Notes under the pieces: generated by a model | What the model saw: the letters and a program-made list of their open reading frames with translations, nothing else | The model's database searches: none | Told to the model about the DNA's origin: nothing | Shown: positions 10,621-24,290 of the stretch, piece after piece | Layout: each line of letters begins with the position of its first letter | Position numbering within the stretch: position 1 is the first letter of the stretch | Program-made: the position numbers and the translations under genes | DNA from: Silene conica | Lineage: Eukaryota > Streptophyta > Magnoliopsida > Caryophyllales > Caryophyllaceae | Direction of reading: 5' to 3' | Assembly: GCA_029255685.2 (NCBI GenBank) | Contig: CM055311.2 | Location: 21,571,703 to 21,635,702, forward strand | Length of the DNA: 64,000 nt

Positions 10621-13600
10621 ATGGACTCATTCAACCCTATCACACCTATTACTATTGACTCTTGTCACAATGTTTTTGACGATATTTGCACCCAAAACAA
10701 CCTTGATACTTCTAGAGAAATACATTTCGGAACGGGTCCGGATGGCAATGTGAATTTCGTCACTTCCTTCCCACATCCTAAGAGACCATTGCTTGATACA
10801 GCTTATATTGATGAGCTAAATCAAGAAATGAATGCTTTATATTTAAAGGAAAGAGCTTATGATAAAGCTAGTGGGAGTTCAAGCAAGAATGGTCTTGCAA
10901 AAGGAAGAGGAAGGGAAAGAAATTGCAAAAGGGTCGATGCCACTATATATTGTAGTGTCATGGGCCATTGGAGGAGGAATTGTCCAAAATATTTACGGCA
11001 TATCCAAGAAGGTCTTATTATTCCGTTAGGTAATTCTCCGTCTGAAATTTTTGTTATTGACATAAATTATGCTTCCAACTCAACATGGGTATTAGATACT
11101 GGTTGTGGTTTTCACCTTTGTAATCGTTTACAGGGTATAAGAGAAGTAGAGAAGATAGACAAGGGTGATGTGGATCTCCGACTTGGAAAGGGAGCTCGGG
11201 TAGCGGCCACTTCAAAGGGGACTTGCACTCTCGCCTTGCCAAGCGGATTTGAGCTACAATTGAATAATTATTATTATGTACCATCGCTTTCTAAAAACAT
11301 TATTTCCGTAGCAATGTTAGACATTAAAGGATATAGTTTTTCCATTAAAAACAATTGTTGTGTTATTTCTAAGAATGACATGGTCATTGGCCATGCTACT
11401 TCTATTAATGGAATTTATGTTTTAGAAACTTCGAACTCATCTCGTGATGTCTATAACATTCAATCAAAAAGAGTAAAAACAAGTGAACCAAATGAATCAT
11501 ATATTTGGCATTGTCGACTTGGTCATATAAACGAAAATCGCATTAAAAGATTAGTAAAGACTAATGTAATGAAACCATTCGATTATGAATCATATGTGTT
11601 TGCGAGGCTTGTCTCCTAGGCAAAATGACTCGTAATCCTTTTAGAGGTAAAGGGAACGAGCTAATGATTTATTAGGACTTATACATACCGATGTATGTGG
11701 TTTATTAACAATCACCGCTAGGGGTAATTATGATTACTTCATTACCTTCACAGATAATTTAAGTAGATATGGGTATATTTACTTAATGAAGCATAAAAGT
11801 GAAGCTTTTAAGAAATTTGAAGAATTTCGAAATGAAGTAGAAAACCAACTTGACAAGAAGATTAAAGCACTACGATCAGATCGTGGTGGCAAATATCTAA
11901 GTAACGAATTTGATTCGCACTTAAAAGATTGTGGTATTTTGTCACAACTCACACCTCCGGGAACACCACAACTTAATGGTGTGGCTGAAAGGAGGAATCG
12001 AACCTTATTAGATATGGTTCGATCTATGATGAGCCAAACTGACTTACCAGATTCATTTTGGGAATTTGCGATCCTCACCGCCATCAAATCGTTGAACAAT
12101 AGTCCAACAAAAGTGACCGAAAAGACTCCATATGAGATGTGGAGATGAAAGGTTCCTACATTATCCTATATGAAGATATGGGGATGTGAGGCTTATGTCA
12201 AGGTAAAGGTCGATGACAAGCTAGCTCCGAGATCCGAAAAATGCATTTTTGTTGGTTATCCAACCACTCACGTGGCTTTTACTTATACAAACCTCAAGAT
12301 AACAAAGTGTTTGTGTCTACAGAGGCTGTCTTTCTAGAAAAGGAGTTTATTTCTAGAATACAGAGTGGGAGAAATTTTGAACTAGATGAAATTCATGAAG
12401 TTCAAGAGCCACAAACTGAAGCAGAGACGAACGAAGATATTCCTTCTTCGTCTACTTCGGTACCTATTCAACCCAGGAGGTCGAGTAGGGTTCCACATCA
12501 ACCTGATAGGTATGTTGGACTAATTGAGGAAGATGGTAGCCTTAATGTATTACTTTTAGAAAGTGATGAGCCTACCACTTACAAAGTTGCAATCTCTAGT
12601 CCCGACTCCGCCAAATGGCAAGAGGCCATGATATCCGAGATGGATTCTATGCATGAAAACCAAGTGTGGGACTTGGTTGACTTAACTGAAAAGATGAGAC
12701 CTCTTCAATGCAAGTGGATCTTCAAGGTGAAGAATGGCATAGAAGGACATGATGATGTCTATAAATATAGGCTAGTAGCAAAAGGGTTTACCCAAGTTCA
12801 AGGTCTTCATTATGATGAAACCTTTGCTCAAGTAGCCATGCTAAGATCCATTAGGATTATATTAGCGATTGCCGCATTTCATGATTATGAAGTGTGGCAA
12901 ATGGATGTCAAAACCGCCTTCTTAAATGGGCATTTAAAGGAGGATGTGTATATGATACAACCTGAAGGTTTTGTTGATCTTAAAAATCCTAGCAAGGTAT
13001 GCAAACTTAAGAGATCCATTTATGGTCTTAAGCAAGCATTGAGGAGTTGGAATCATTGTTTTAATGAAGTTATAAAAGAGAATGGCTTCACTCGAAGTGT
13101 CGAGGAACCATGCTTATATACAAAATTCAATGGGAGCAATGTTTTGTTCCTAATTTTGTATGTAGATGACATATTACTCATTGGAAATGATGTTCCAATG
13201 CTTTCATTAGTGAAAGGATGGTTAGGAAACCATTTTCAGATGAAAGATTTAGGAAATGCACAACGCATATTAGGTATCCGGATCTATAGAGATAGATCAA
13301 AAAGGATATTGGCACTATATCAAGAATCTTATATCGATAAGGTTCTACGATGATTCAGCATGGGAAATTCCAAGAGAGGGTTTATTCCTATAGGAAGTGG
13401 GATAATCTTGAGAAAGTCTCAATCTCCCATAGAACCTAAAGATGTTGAACGCATGAAAGAGATCCCTTATGCTTCCGCTATTGGATCTATCATGTATGGC
13501 ATGATATGCACTCGTCCAGATGTCTCGTATGCTTTGAGCATGACTAGTAGATATCAAGCAAATCCAGGTGAGAGTCACTGGATTACAGTGAAGAACATCC

Positions 13601-13963
13601 TTAAGTACTTAAGAAGAACTAAGGATTCATTCTTGGTGTTTGGAGGGGAAGATGAATTATGTGTAAAGGGTTACACAGATGCAAGCTTCCAAACTGATAG
13701 AGACGATTTGAAATCCCAGGCTGGATTTGTCTTTATCTTGAATGGTTGGGCCATCAGTGGGAGAAGCTTCAAAGAATCATTTGTTGCGGATTCTACTACG
13801 GAAGCAGAGTACATTGCAGCATCAGAAGCTGCAAAGGAAGCGGTTTGGATTAGGCAGTTCATTGAGGGACTAAGAGTAGTGCCCAATGCCGAAGATCCTA
13901 TCACCCTTTTATTGTGATAACAGTGGTGCTGTTTTTCAAGCTAAGGAGCCGAAGTCTAGTAAT

Positions 13964-15268
13964 TGATACGTGCCTATTTTATGCATTTCATTTACTCTTT
14001 TGGCACGTATTTTCATTCACTTTCGTGACTTTTTAGTTGCTTTTTCTCCCATATTGTCTACTTTGGTGTTTCTATGTTTTGTACGCAGGAATACGCGGAA
14101 GTAAGCAAAACCAAGCTTTATTTGCCTTTAAGGGGCTGTTTTTGGAACAATAAATTCGGATGGAGCATTCAAATACAATCATCGGGCCAGATAAAACCTG
14201 AGGAATAGAGAAGCGGTCGACCGACCGAGACATCTGGTCGACCGACCGATGTCGAATAAGTAATCAAGCCCAACTTTCAAACGGAAGCCCAAATACGAAG
14301 AAAATAAATCCGTCTCAGCTGAACCGGTCGACCGACCGAAGAAACTGGTCGACCGACCAGACGCTGTTTTCAAGACTTCCGTTTTCTTTTCTGATTTCCG
14401 AATCTTGTAATATTTCTTATTTAAGGAGATCAAAACTCTTCTATTAAAAAAAGCAGTTTTTCAGCAAGTTTGTATCTAAGTAATTTTCTTTCAAGTACTT
14501 TATGTTTGGAGACTCCATTGTGAGAATATTATCACAAAGCTTTCATCTTTGTTCTTGAGATTTCCTTTCAAGTTGTAAGTTTGTTTTAATTAACCTTTCC
14601 TTTAATTAAATATTGTTATTCATCTTGTTGTTACTTTCTTGTTTTATGTTTTCTCTTTTATTAACTTCTTTAATTATGTTCATCTCTTTAAGTTTCTTGA
14701 TAATTGTTATTTCCATAATTAAAAGTATGCATAGCTAATTCTTGTGATTAGGAATTAGGGGAACCATGTAAAGACTTGACTTTGATAGGTTTGATGATTA
14801 AATTACCAATCCCCCATTGTTGTTGGTAAACTAATCCTTGGGATTGAAAGATTATTAGGATTAGTTTGACAACAACTTTGGGATTGCCTTTGAACGAAAG
14901 TTTAGTGCTTTTGTAGGAACCCTAAGACCGTAAGGATTGGGTAGAATATTGACCTAAAGGTTTATTCTTTGTTCCTTGGGATTGTGTTATTTGATTATTC
15001 TTACCCTTCATTGACTTGTTTCGACCATGGGGAACCAAAATTCCTAATCTCCCTTTTATCTTATCTTAATTTTCTTGTTAGTTCGCTATTTTAGTTGTTA
15101 GTTAAAATCCCAATTCAAACCTCCCTTTTTGGTTACTTGCAATAGACTTTAAATTTACAAACATAATTTACCCTGTCTCTCTGTGGTTCGACCCTTGACT
15201 TATCCTATCTGAGTTTAAGCTGAGGTTTTATAAATCTTATCTTTGGCACCCCTCAACGACGGGTGTCA
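13964..15268 (+). repeat. Athila 5' LTR
   Basis: 1305 bp, TG...CA. It contains two pairs of the 12-mer GGTCGACCGACC (14215/14236 and 14326/14347). A TTATTTAAGGAG box near 14418 is a possible TATA element. The block CTCTGTGGTTCGACCC lies about 90 bp before the end. Small ORFs inside it are chance. Confidence 0.93.
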
Positions 15269-15273
15269 AATTT

Positions 15274-15291
15274 TGGCGCCGTTGCCGGGGA
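15274..15291 (+). other. Athila primer-binding site
   Basis: TGGCGCCGTTGCCGGGGA follows the LTR end by five bases. This is the site usually reported for Athila and related elements (tRNA-Asp type, from memory). Confidence 0.85.
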
Positions 15292-15431
15292 GACGGTATA
15301 ATTTTGTTTGTTAATTTTTAGTTTATTTTTCTTGTCTTAAGGAACTTAGGTTCCTTAAGACCGTTCTTACCTTTTCTTCTAGTGCTGTTTAGAAGACAGG
15401 TTTTTGAGAGGAAGGCTTGAGTACTCTCTTT

Positions 15432-18400
15432 ATGGATTCTATTTATAGCTACTTACAGCCGAAGCCTAAAGATTTACCGAAAGGATTCACCTTGCCTAAA
15501 CCCACCACTGGCACCTTTGAACTCCGCTCGACTCATATCAATTTGGTGGAGCAGAGTCAATTTTCTGGTCTACCTGATGAAGATCCAATAAAGCATGTTA
15601 CAACCTTCACAGATTATTGCTGTTTTATACCCCTACCTGAAGGGGTATCTAGAGATGAGGTGCTGGCAACTCTGTTCTTGTTTTCTTTAAAGGGAGACGC
15701 GCAAGAATGGTACCGGGACCTTAAAAAGACAAGTGAAGGAATTAAAGATTGGACCACCTTGGCCTTGGCCTTTTACAAGAAATACTTCCCTCTTGCAAAA
15801 GCTGAGGACTTGAGAAACCAAATCCGTAACTTTTTACAGGGACCTGACGAAGGATTTTGTGAAGCATGGGATCGATTCAAGAAGTTGGTCCGTTCTATCC
15901 CTCACCATAACCTTCCAGAATGGGACCTGTGTAACTGCTTTTACAACTCTCTTTACGATGACTATAAGATGATTCTTGATGTGGCCGCCAATGGAAGATT
16001 CCAAAACAACACCGATCATATGAAGGGTTGGCAAACCATTGAAGACATGGCGGTGCATAGGGCTACTTTTAAGAGTTCACGTGGGGATTCAAGAAAGCTG
16101 AATGTAGAGATGAATAGAGTGATGGCTCTTGAGACAACAGTTGAAGCCCGTTTTGAAAAGCTTGAGGCAACCCAGCTGAAGCTTGAAAGTGCGAACCTTG
16201 TTACTACGGTCGACAACACGGGAGAAATTGAGAGATTAAGAGCACTTGTTGATGCCTTAACCACGGCGGTTTTTAAGATGCATGAGGCTCACTGCACTTC
16301 CACAAAGATTTTTACAGAACAATTGATAAACATAGCCAACCAAAGAACTAGCTTTCCAACTAGTTCTGAGGGACCCATGGAGACGCTGAACGTCATAAAT
16401 CTAAGGAGTGGCCGTATTTGTGAAGAAGCAACTCAAAAGGATGATCCAGCCGGGATTCCAACCGAGGAATCCAATCCCGTCAAAGGAGCAGGAGGTCGAC
16501 CGACCACTGATACCGGTCGACCGACCGCTTCGGTAAGTCGATCGACCACTGTTCCTGACGCGAAATCAGATTCCGAAAAAAGAAAAAAAACAGAGTTTGC
16601 AGACTCTGGTCGACCGACCACTGATACTGGTCGACCGACCAGAGCTCCTGGGGAAAGTGCCGTTTTCGCTCCGGAATCGCTGGATCCTTCCGTTATTCAA
16701 AGCCTTACTGAAATTTTACAGCTGAAAGAGCCAAAGGTTACTGATCCTATGGCTAAAGTCACCATTCCTTATCCAGAAAGACTGAAAAATTCAAAGGAGG
16801 ATAAGAAGTTTGGTAAGTTCTTGGAGATGGTGAAGAATCTTGAGGTAACCATCCCTTTCACTGACTTAATTACCCAGGTACCTTCTTATGCTAAATTCAT
16901 GAAAGATATTTTAAGTCGTAAGAGGAGCTTTCAGGACGACGGTGCTGTTGCTTTTGTGGAAGAATGTTATGTTCTTTCACAAGATAATATAGCACCCAAG
17001 TTAAAGGACCCGGGTAGTTTTTCCATCCCTTGTACCATAGGTAATCATTTAATAGGGAAAGCCCTTTGTGATCTAGGGGCTAGTGTCAGTGTCATACCTT
17101 ATTCTGTATGTGAAAGACTTGGTTTAGGTAGACTTAAGGTCACCAATATTACTGTACAGATGGCTGATAGATCAACCCAAAGACCATTAGGGGTCTTGGA
17201 GGATGTCCCAGTAAAAGTGGGAAAGTTCTTTATTCCTGTAGATTTCGTTGTTTTAGACATTGCTGAAGATAGTCGAATACCTATTATTTTAGGTAGACCC
17301 TTTTTACACACAGCTGGGGCTGTGATAGATGTCAAACGCGGGACCATTACCTTAGAAATTGGGGATGACACTATCGAGTTTAGTCTTGCCCATAAGGCAA
17401 CTATTCCTACTGACGATACTTGTTGTTCCATTGATATTGTAGACAGGAATGTTATCCTTAATTGGAGGGAATCCTTGACCAAGGATCCCTTGGATGATCT
17501 CACAATTTTGGATAAGTGTGCAGGTAATCCAGCTGAAGATGCTGAAGAGCTCACTGAAGAAGAGGGTGAGAAGCTCATGAGCCTAGCCAATACAAGTCTG
17601 GTAAACATATGCTATTCTATAGATGCTAATTCTGTCCAGGCAGTTGAGGTAAAAGCACCAGAGCGTAAGCCACTTCCTACTAATCTTAAGTATGTTTTTC
17701 TAGATGATACTGAGCAATACCCTGCAATTGTTAGCTCTAAACTTAATCCTGACCAACTTTCTGCCTTAATGACTGTTCTTAAAAAGAATAGAAAAGCTCT
17801 AGGTTATTCTTTGGATGATATTAAGGGCATAAGCCCTGATGTTTGTATGCACAGAATAGATTTAGAGGAAGGGCATAAGCCCTATAGACAGGGACAGCGT
17901 AAATTGAACCCTAAGATGCAGGATGTAGTTATGGCTGAGGTTATGAAGCTTCTTGATGCAGGTATTATCTATCCAGTTGGCAACTCTAAGTGGGTTAGCC
18001 CAGTTCAGGTGGTTCCTAAGAAAGGAGGGACCACAGTGGTTAAGAATGATAAAAATGAGTTAATACCAACTAGAGTTGTGACTGGGTGGCGGATGTGCAT
18101 TGATTATAGACAGTTAAATGCCGCCACCAAGAAAGACCATTTTCCCCTTCCTTTTGTTGACCAGATGACTGAAAGATTGGCTTCTAATAAATTCTTCTGT
18201 TTTCTAGACGGTTATTCAGGTTTCTTCCAGATTCCCATCCATCCTGATGATCAGAGTAAGACTACTTTTACATGTCCACAGGGTGTTTTTGCCTACCGCA
18301 GGATGCCTTTTGGGTTATGCAATGCTCCTGCTACTTTTCAAAGGTGTATGATGGGTATTTTTTCCGACTTTATAGAAAACATTATGGAAGTATTTATGGA

Positions 18401-20565
18401 TGATTTCTCCGTTTACGGTAATGCTTTTGATCAATGCTTAGCTAATCTTGATAAAGTTTTGCAGCGATGTATTGATGTAAATCTTGTCTTAAACTGGGAA
18501 AAGTGTCATTTTATGGTTACTGAAGGGGTAGTTTTAGGGCATCTAATTTCAGATAAAGGTATACATGTTGATAAAGCAAAGGTGCAGGTGATTGAGCAAT
18601 TACCCCCTCCTGTTAATGTCAAAGGGGTGAGAAGTTTCTTAGGACACGCAGGGTTTTACAGGCGTTTTATTAAGGACTTCTCTAAAATTGCTAAACCACT
18701 TACACAATTGCTTCTTAAAGATGCCATCTTTGAGTTTTCTGATGAATGCCTTTTAGCTTTTAACAGGTTGAAGGAAGCTTTGATCTCAGCACCAATTATC
18801 CAGCCACCAGACTGGGATCTCCCATTCGAGATCATGTGTGATGCTAGTGATTATGCCCTGGGCGCTGTGCTGGGTCAAAGGAAGAATAAGGCTCTTAATG
18901 CTATATACTATGCGAGCCGCACCCTGGATGAGACTCAAGTCAACTACTTTACCACAGAGAAGGAGATGCTAGCTGTCATTTTTGCCTTAGAAAAATTTAG
19001 ATCTTATTTAGTAGGTAATAAGGTAATTGTTTATACTGACCATGCAGCTTTAAAAAGTCTTTTTCAAAAGAAAGATTCAAAGCCTAGACTTTTAAGATGG
19101 ATCCTCCTCCTCCAAGAGTTTGACATCGAGATCCGGGACAAGAAAGGCGCGGAAAACGTGGTAGCAGACCATTTATCTCGCCTGCAGCTAACTGATGGGG
19201 AAGACTCTTTACCTATTGATGATTCGTTTCCTGATGAAAGTTTATTTATCATTAATAGTTCAGGTTCTTATCCCCCTCCTTGGTATGCTGATTTTGCTAA
19301 TTTTGCTGTTACAGGTAAAATCCCTCCTGAGTTGTCTTGGCAACAAAAGAAGAGATTTATGTTTGATGCAAGACAGTATTTTTGGGATGACCCTTACGTT
19401 TTTAAAGAGTGCGGAGATGGACTTATCCGGAGATGCGTCCCCCAATGGGAGGTGAAGGACATCTTGGAAGCATGTCACTCTTCTGCTTATGGTGGTCACC
19501 ACGGTCCATCTAGGACCGTGGCCAAGGTATTACAGTCTGGCTTTTATTGGCCTACTTTACATGCTGACTGTAGAAATTTTGTAGGTAACTGTGATGTCTG
19601 TCAAAGGACTGGGAATGTCTCAAAAAGACATGAGATGCCACAAGTAGGTATTTTAGAGGTAGAGATTTTTGATGTTTGGGGCATTGATTATCAAGGACCT
19701 TTTCCCAGTAGTCAAGGTAACAGGTATATTCTTGTAGCTGTTGATTATGTGTCTAAGTGGGTAGAAGCTATAGCTACTCCCCATTGTGATGCAAAAGCTG
19801 TTATTAAGATGTTTTAAAAAAATCATATTTCCTCGTTTTGGTGTCCCTAGGGTTGTCATAAGTGATGGAGGTATGCATTTTAAGGAGAAACGCTTAGGTG
19901 ACTTGTTAAATAAATTCGGTGTCCAACATCGTAGGGGTTTAGCTTATCACCCTCAGACTAGTGGTCAAGTTGAGATCTCTAATAGAGAACTCAAGGAGAC
20001 CCTAGCCAAAGTAGTTTCTAAGTCCAGGAAAGATTGGAGCCTAAAACTTGATGACGTTTTATGGGCCTATAGAACCGCGTTCAAAACTCCAATAGGAATG
20101 TCACCATTCAGATTAATTTATGGTAAGACTTGTCATTTACCAGTTGAGTTAGAACGTAAGTCTTGGTGGGCTATATGTGATCTTAATTTAGACCCTAATC
20201 TTTCCCGTGAGAAACGTTTACTACAGCTAAATGAGTTAGAAGAATTCAGGTTGTTATCCTATGACAATGCCAGGATCTACAAAGAGAAAACAAAGCGCTG
20301 GCATGACAAGAGTATCATTAGACGTGATTTTCAGGTAGGTGATAGGGTACTGCCTTTTAATGCTCGTATTCGTCTTTTTCCTGGTAAACTGAAATCCAGG
20401 TGGAGTGGACCCTACACCGTCACAGCTGTCTCAAAATTCGGTTCAATAGAATTGGAAACCTCATCTGGTGAGAGGTTCAAAGTCAATGGCCAATATGTGA
20501 AGCACTTCCGAGGAGAAAATGAGTATGTTGGAAAAGTCGAAGTTTCGTACTTTGACTCCTTTTAG
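15432..20565 (+). pseudogene. Athila gag-pol with a single frameshift in integrase
   Basis: It encodes capsid, protease, reverse transcriptase, RNase H and integrase for retrotransposition. Gag occupies about residues 1-420 ([18 protein letters not shown]). Protease is near residue 546 ([11 protein letters not shown] and [12 protein letters not shown], the Athila form). RT includes [12 protein letters not shown] and [10 protein letters not shown] near residue 989. RNase H has [17 protein letters not shown], and integrase has the H2C2 finger near 19480, DYQGPFP and VISDGG. The first ATG fitting the frame is 15432. A run of four T then seven A at 19812-19822 gives an early TAA at 19815. One base fewer restores the frame, which continues to 20565 (ending YFDSF). 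Apart from this it is open, so the break is recent. Gag contains five or six copies of GRPT-coding palindromes. Confidence 0.9.
16494..16640 (+). repeat. Palindrome motif copies inside Athila gag coding sequence
   Basis: Copies of GGTCGACCGACC (or one-base variants) start at 16494, 16515, 16536 (AGTCGATCGACC), 16608 and 16629. Adjacent copies are 21 bp apart, which is exactly seven codons, so each adds GRPT-type residues ([12 protein letters not shown]). The motif is the same as that in the LTR and spacer of this element. Confidence 0.9.
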
Positions 20566-21810
20566 ATGCTCCTTAGAAGGTAAAAGGTCGTGCGGCACCT
20601 GTTAAACCAGCGCTATACGGGAGGCAACCCGTACTTTAAGATTTACGTTTTTTTTTTTTGTCCTCAGGTGGAAATTGGATTCTCTGCAGAAAAAGAAAAA
20701 AATAGGTATTCGTCAGTACTGTGGTCGACCGACCAGTTTCTCTGGTCGACCGACCAGACTGACAATTTTTCGTACTTTTTCTGACGGGGTAAGTAAAACT
20801 GCAGAGTAGGTAACAGTACAGTGGTCGATCGACCAGCTTTTCTGGTCGACCGACCACAAGCTTTTTTTTTACGGTTTTTCTTGTTGCAAAAAGGGTGTCA
20901 CGGTTTGTGTATGTTTCTGAACATAATATTTTTGCTTTGACTCATTCATTCTGCCAACACACCTCTCTCTCTCATAAAACCCTAAAAAAAAAAACTACCT
21001 ATTCACTCATCTTCTACCTCCTCCATTTTACTTACTTTCTTCATCCTCCATCCTCAAGGTAAGTTTTCCTCCTTTTTCTTTCTCTCTTTTTAGTTTTTTT
21101 TTTTTACCTTCTTATTTTCGTTTTAGGTAGTTTTAATTCATCTTTGTAAGTTGAATTTTACTCTTAATTCCTTTTTATGCTAGATTATGTATTTTTATGT
21201 TGTTTTTCCTCTTCTTCATAAGTTTATATGCTTAGATCTGAGAATTTTGGGTAGTTTTGTGCTAATTAGGATAATTTAATGCTTCCTTAAAATTTTGTAT
21301 GCCTTTTTCCGCGCGAAATTCAACCCGCGAAACCCGACACAATCACTGTTGCGGTCGGCCGACCGGAAACGGAGGTCGACCGACCAAAATTTGAATTTGA
21401 ATTTCTGGGTTTTCGTATTCTACAGATCTGGGCTTGTGTTCTGAACTTATGTCGGTCGACCGACCGGTAACTATAGTCGGCCGACCAGAGTCGGGTTTTT
21501 CTGAAATTTAATTGTTGCAGTTTTCTGAGTTTTTCTCGTAATTCGGTCGACCGACCAATTATTGCGGTCGACCGACCATACCTGCGTTTTTTCGTGATTT
21601 TTTTTTGGGCTTCTGATTTTTCCAGTGCAGCAGAAAAGAAAAATGTACAGACAGTCTAAGGATGTGGTCGACCGACCGACTCCTGTAGTCGGCCGACCAC
21701 ACCCGTAAAAAACCTTCTGTTTTTGCATTTTTTCGAGCCTATTTTAGTTACAGCACTGTTTTCTTGTGCTCATAAGACTTTTATTTTTCATTAAACTTTA
21801 CAGCCCTGCA
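20566..21810 (+). other. Athila spacer between gag-pol and ORF2, with six palindrome pairs
   Basis: Non-coding. Pairs of GGTCGACCGACC or variants (GGTCGATCGACC, GGTCGGCCGACC, AGTCGGCCGACC) start at 20723/20744, 20823/20844, 21353/21374, 21454/21475, 21545/21566 and 21666/21687. All six pairs have a start-to-start distance of 21 bp, with a 9-bp spacer of unrelated sequence. Reading frames across this spacer are short and do not resemble protein. Confidence 0.88.
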
Positions 21811-23172
21811 ATGTCTAGCCGTGATCAAGGTGGGAAGCGCGCACGCACTACGGGTGCCAGCACATCTAGAGGACGTGTCTCTAGGACGAGAGGTCTAGCA
21901 GTTCAGGATACGGGTAGTCTACCGGATTACCCTCAGATCACTTTCGACTCTCCAGCCCAGAAGGCCCGATTCCTCCATCTGAGTGACCATTGCGCGGTAG
22001 TGGCGACCCGTTTCCTTTGTGTTGCAGCTCTGCATGCCTTGGGATGCCATGATGAGGTGGTTGCTATGCTCATTGGGACCGGGTTTGCAGGCCTTGTCTC
22101 CATGGACGAGATCACCTACCGCCTTCTTACTCTTGAGTTCTTCTCTTCCTTTACCTTTGATTTAGGGGCTCTTCACCCCGGCTATGATAGTATTTGTATA
22201 TCTTTTCGCATGTTTAATGAAACTTATGCTTTAACTTTAACCCAATTTGCTCAAATTTTGGGTCTGTCTTCTGAGGGTCTTACTGATGACCACACGGGGT
22301 CGTATTCTGATATGTGGTCCTGTATTTCTGATTCCAACGATGTGAAGAAGAAAAACAGTACCATCCACCTCCCTACCCCCCGTTATTTCTTGCGTCTGTT
22401 GGCCAACACTGTTTTTGGCCGCAAAGAGTCTCAAAATGTTAATAACATTGAGCTCTCCATCATGTCCGGTTATCTTAACATCGGACGTACGGGTCAGCAG
22501 GCTTATAACACTGCTCTTTTGGTCGCCACTCATTTTCTGTCAGTGGGTGAGGGAACTTCTTTGACCACTATTGTCTGTGGTGGGCTAGTCACCCGATTAG
22601 CCCGCTATTTTGTACCCCAGTTCCCTCGCCATGAGGATGCAGTCACCCCTCTCTCCCGATACATGGACATGGATTATGTCAGGTCTGTGCGTTGGGTAAA
22701 CAGTAGAGGTGCTTGGAAAATAGACACCTATCTTAGTGACCGCATCCCCATCACCACGGCTCCCCCTATGTACCCCCTTTCTATTGTTATAGGGGAGCCC
22801 CGACCACTACTCCCGTCTTACCGCCTCCCGCTTAGGGGAGGCGCTTCTAGAGGTTCCAGGGCTCCTGCTCCCGGTGGCCACCATGCCACACCTGGGACAG
22901 GATACCCATCTGATTTTACTGCTCCTACTAATGTTTATGTTCCTCCTTTTGTTGATGACAGATCTATGCCACAGATGCTGGCGAGTCTTTGCACGCAGTT
23001 CAGCCAAAAACGGTTGGACGATAGTCTCTACCAGTACCCGGTCTACAGGGAGTATGCCACACAGGGTAGGCTCCCGACCGGCCAGTGGACTCACCCCTCC
23101 TGGTACACACCTCTCGCAGGCGGTCGTGACCATGGTGAAGCTTCAGGCTCTGCCTCAGGTGCAGGAGGAGGG

Positions 23173-24215
23173 TGTAACACCCCCATTTATTTAAGGGCCT
23201 GAACTAGGACTCCTCAGATAAATGATGGTGTTACCATCTCGGTTTCCCAAGGCAGTAGTTACAAAGGAAGATAAACAGTACTTTATGTTGTTTAATTTAA
23301 ACTCAAAACATGTTCTTACAAAACCAAAAGAAACTGTTCCGACAAAAGTAAAAGTACAACTCATGAACTTCTATCAAGTGGTCTAAACTCTAACAGGTCC
23401 GGGTCCATGCTTCTCCCTTCCCAGATGCTCCCATTGTCTTATACCTGTCAGTCTGCTCCCCAATAATTGGTTCATCACAGGTGATCACGAATACACAGGG
23501 TCAACCACGAGGTTGAGTAGGTAAACCATAAATAGAAAACATTACTATAAATAGAAAGCTGAATATCTCCACTCCGAATCACAGACCCTTTTCTCCGCAC
23601 CAAACACAGACCCTTTTTATCTCCGCGCCACACAGACCCTTTTATCTCCGCACCAAACACAGACCCTTTGTATCTCCGCGCCACACAGACCCTTTTTCAT
23701 CTCCTCATTCATAACATATCACAGAATATATATAAACAAATATCATAATATACCAACCAAATGTTAGTATAAAACATTCATGGAAATCATCAATAACAAC
23801 TGAGTATTCATTATGACATGTATCGTATTTCCCCCTACCTGTAGTTGCAGAAGCAAATGGTAAAATGCACAACCGTTCTCAGAAATGCTCCACACGAAAA
23901 CTTCCACCTAGATAAGTATTACTTTAATTAATATTTCTCTAATTCACGTATACATAAACACATTCTATTAATAGACACTTCCTATACTTAGAAAGTTTCC
24001 CCAACAACCGAGTTACCCAAAATAGTAACTTTCTAAATATAGTAGCTACTAAAAATAGTAACTCCGACAAGTAAATAAACACTTGGTTTAAAATTCAAAA
24101 ACCAAATCTTTACCATAAATAAAACACTACCCCATAAATATCAATTAGATTGCCATAAATAAAATATTTCCTCATAAAGACTAAAATATTAAAACCAACA
24201 ATAGAATAATAAAAC

Positions 24216-24290
<75 letters not shown>

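Noticed and set aside
19812..19822. Programmed frameshift in Athila pol
   Set aside because: Its position inside the integrase core and the simple homopolymer context fit a mutation or error better; kept only as a finding to check.
14215..21698. Repeated 12-mers at regular spacing considered as a CRISPR array
   Set aside because: This is plant retrotransposon DNA; repeats are 12 bp in isolated pairs, with 9-bp spacers and no cas genes.
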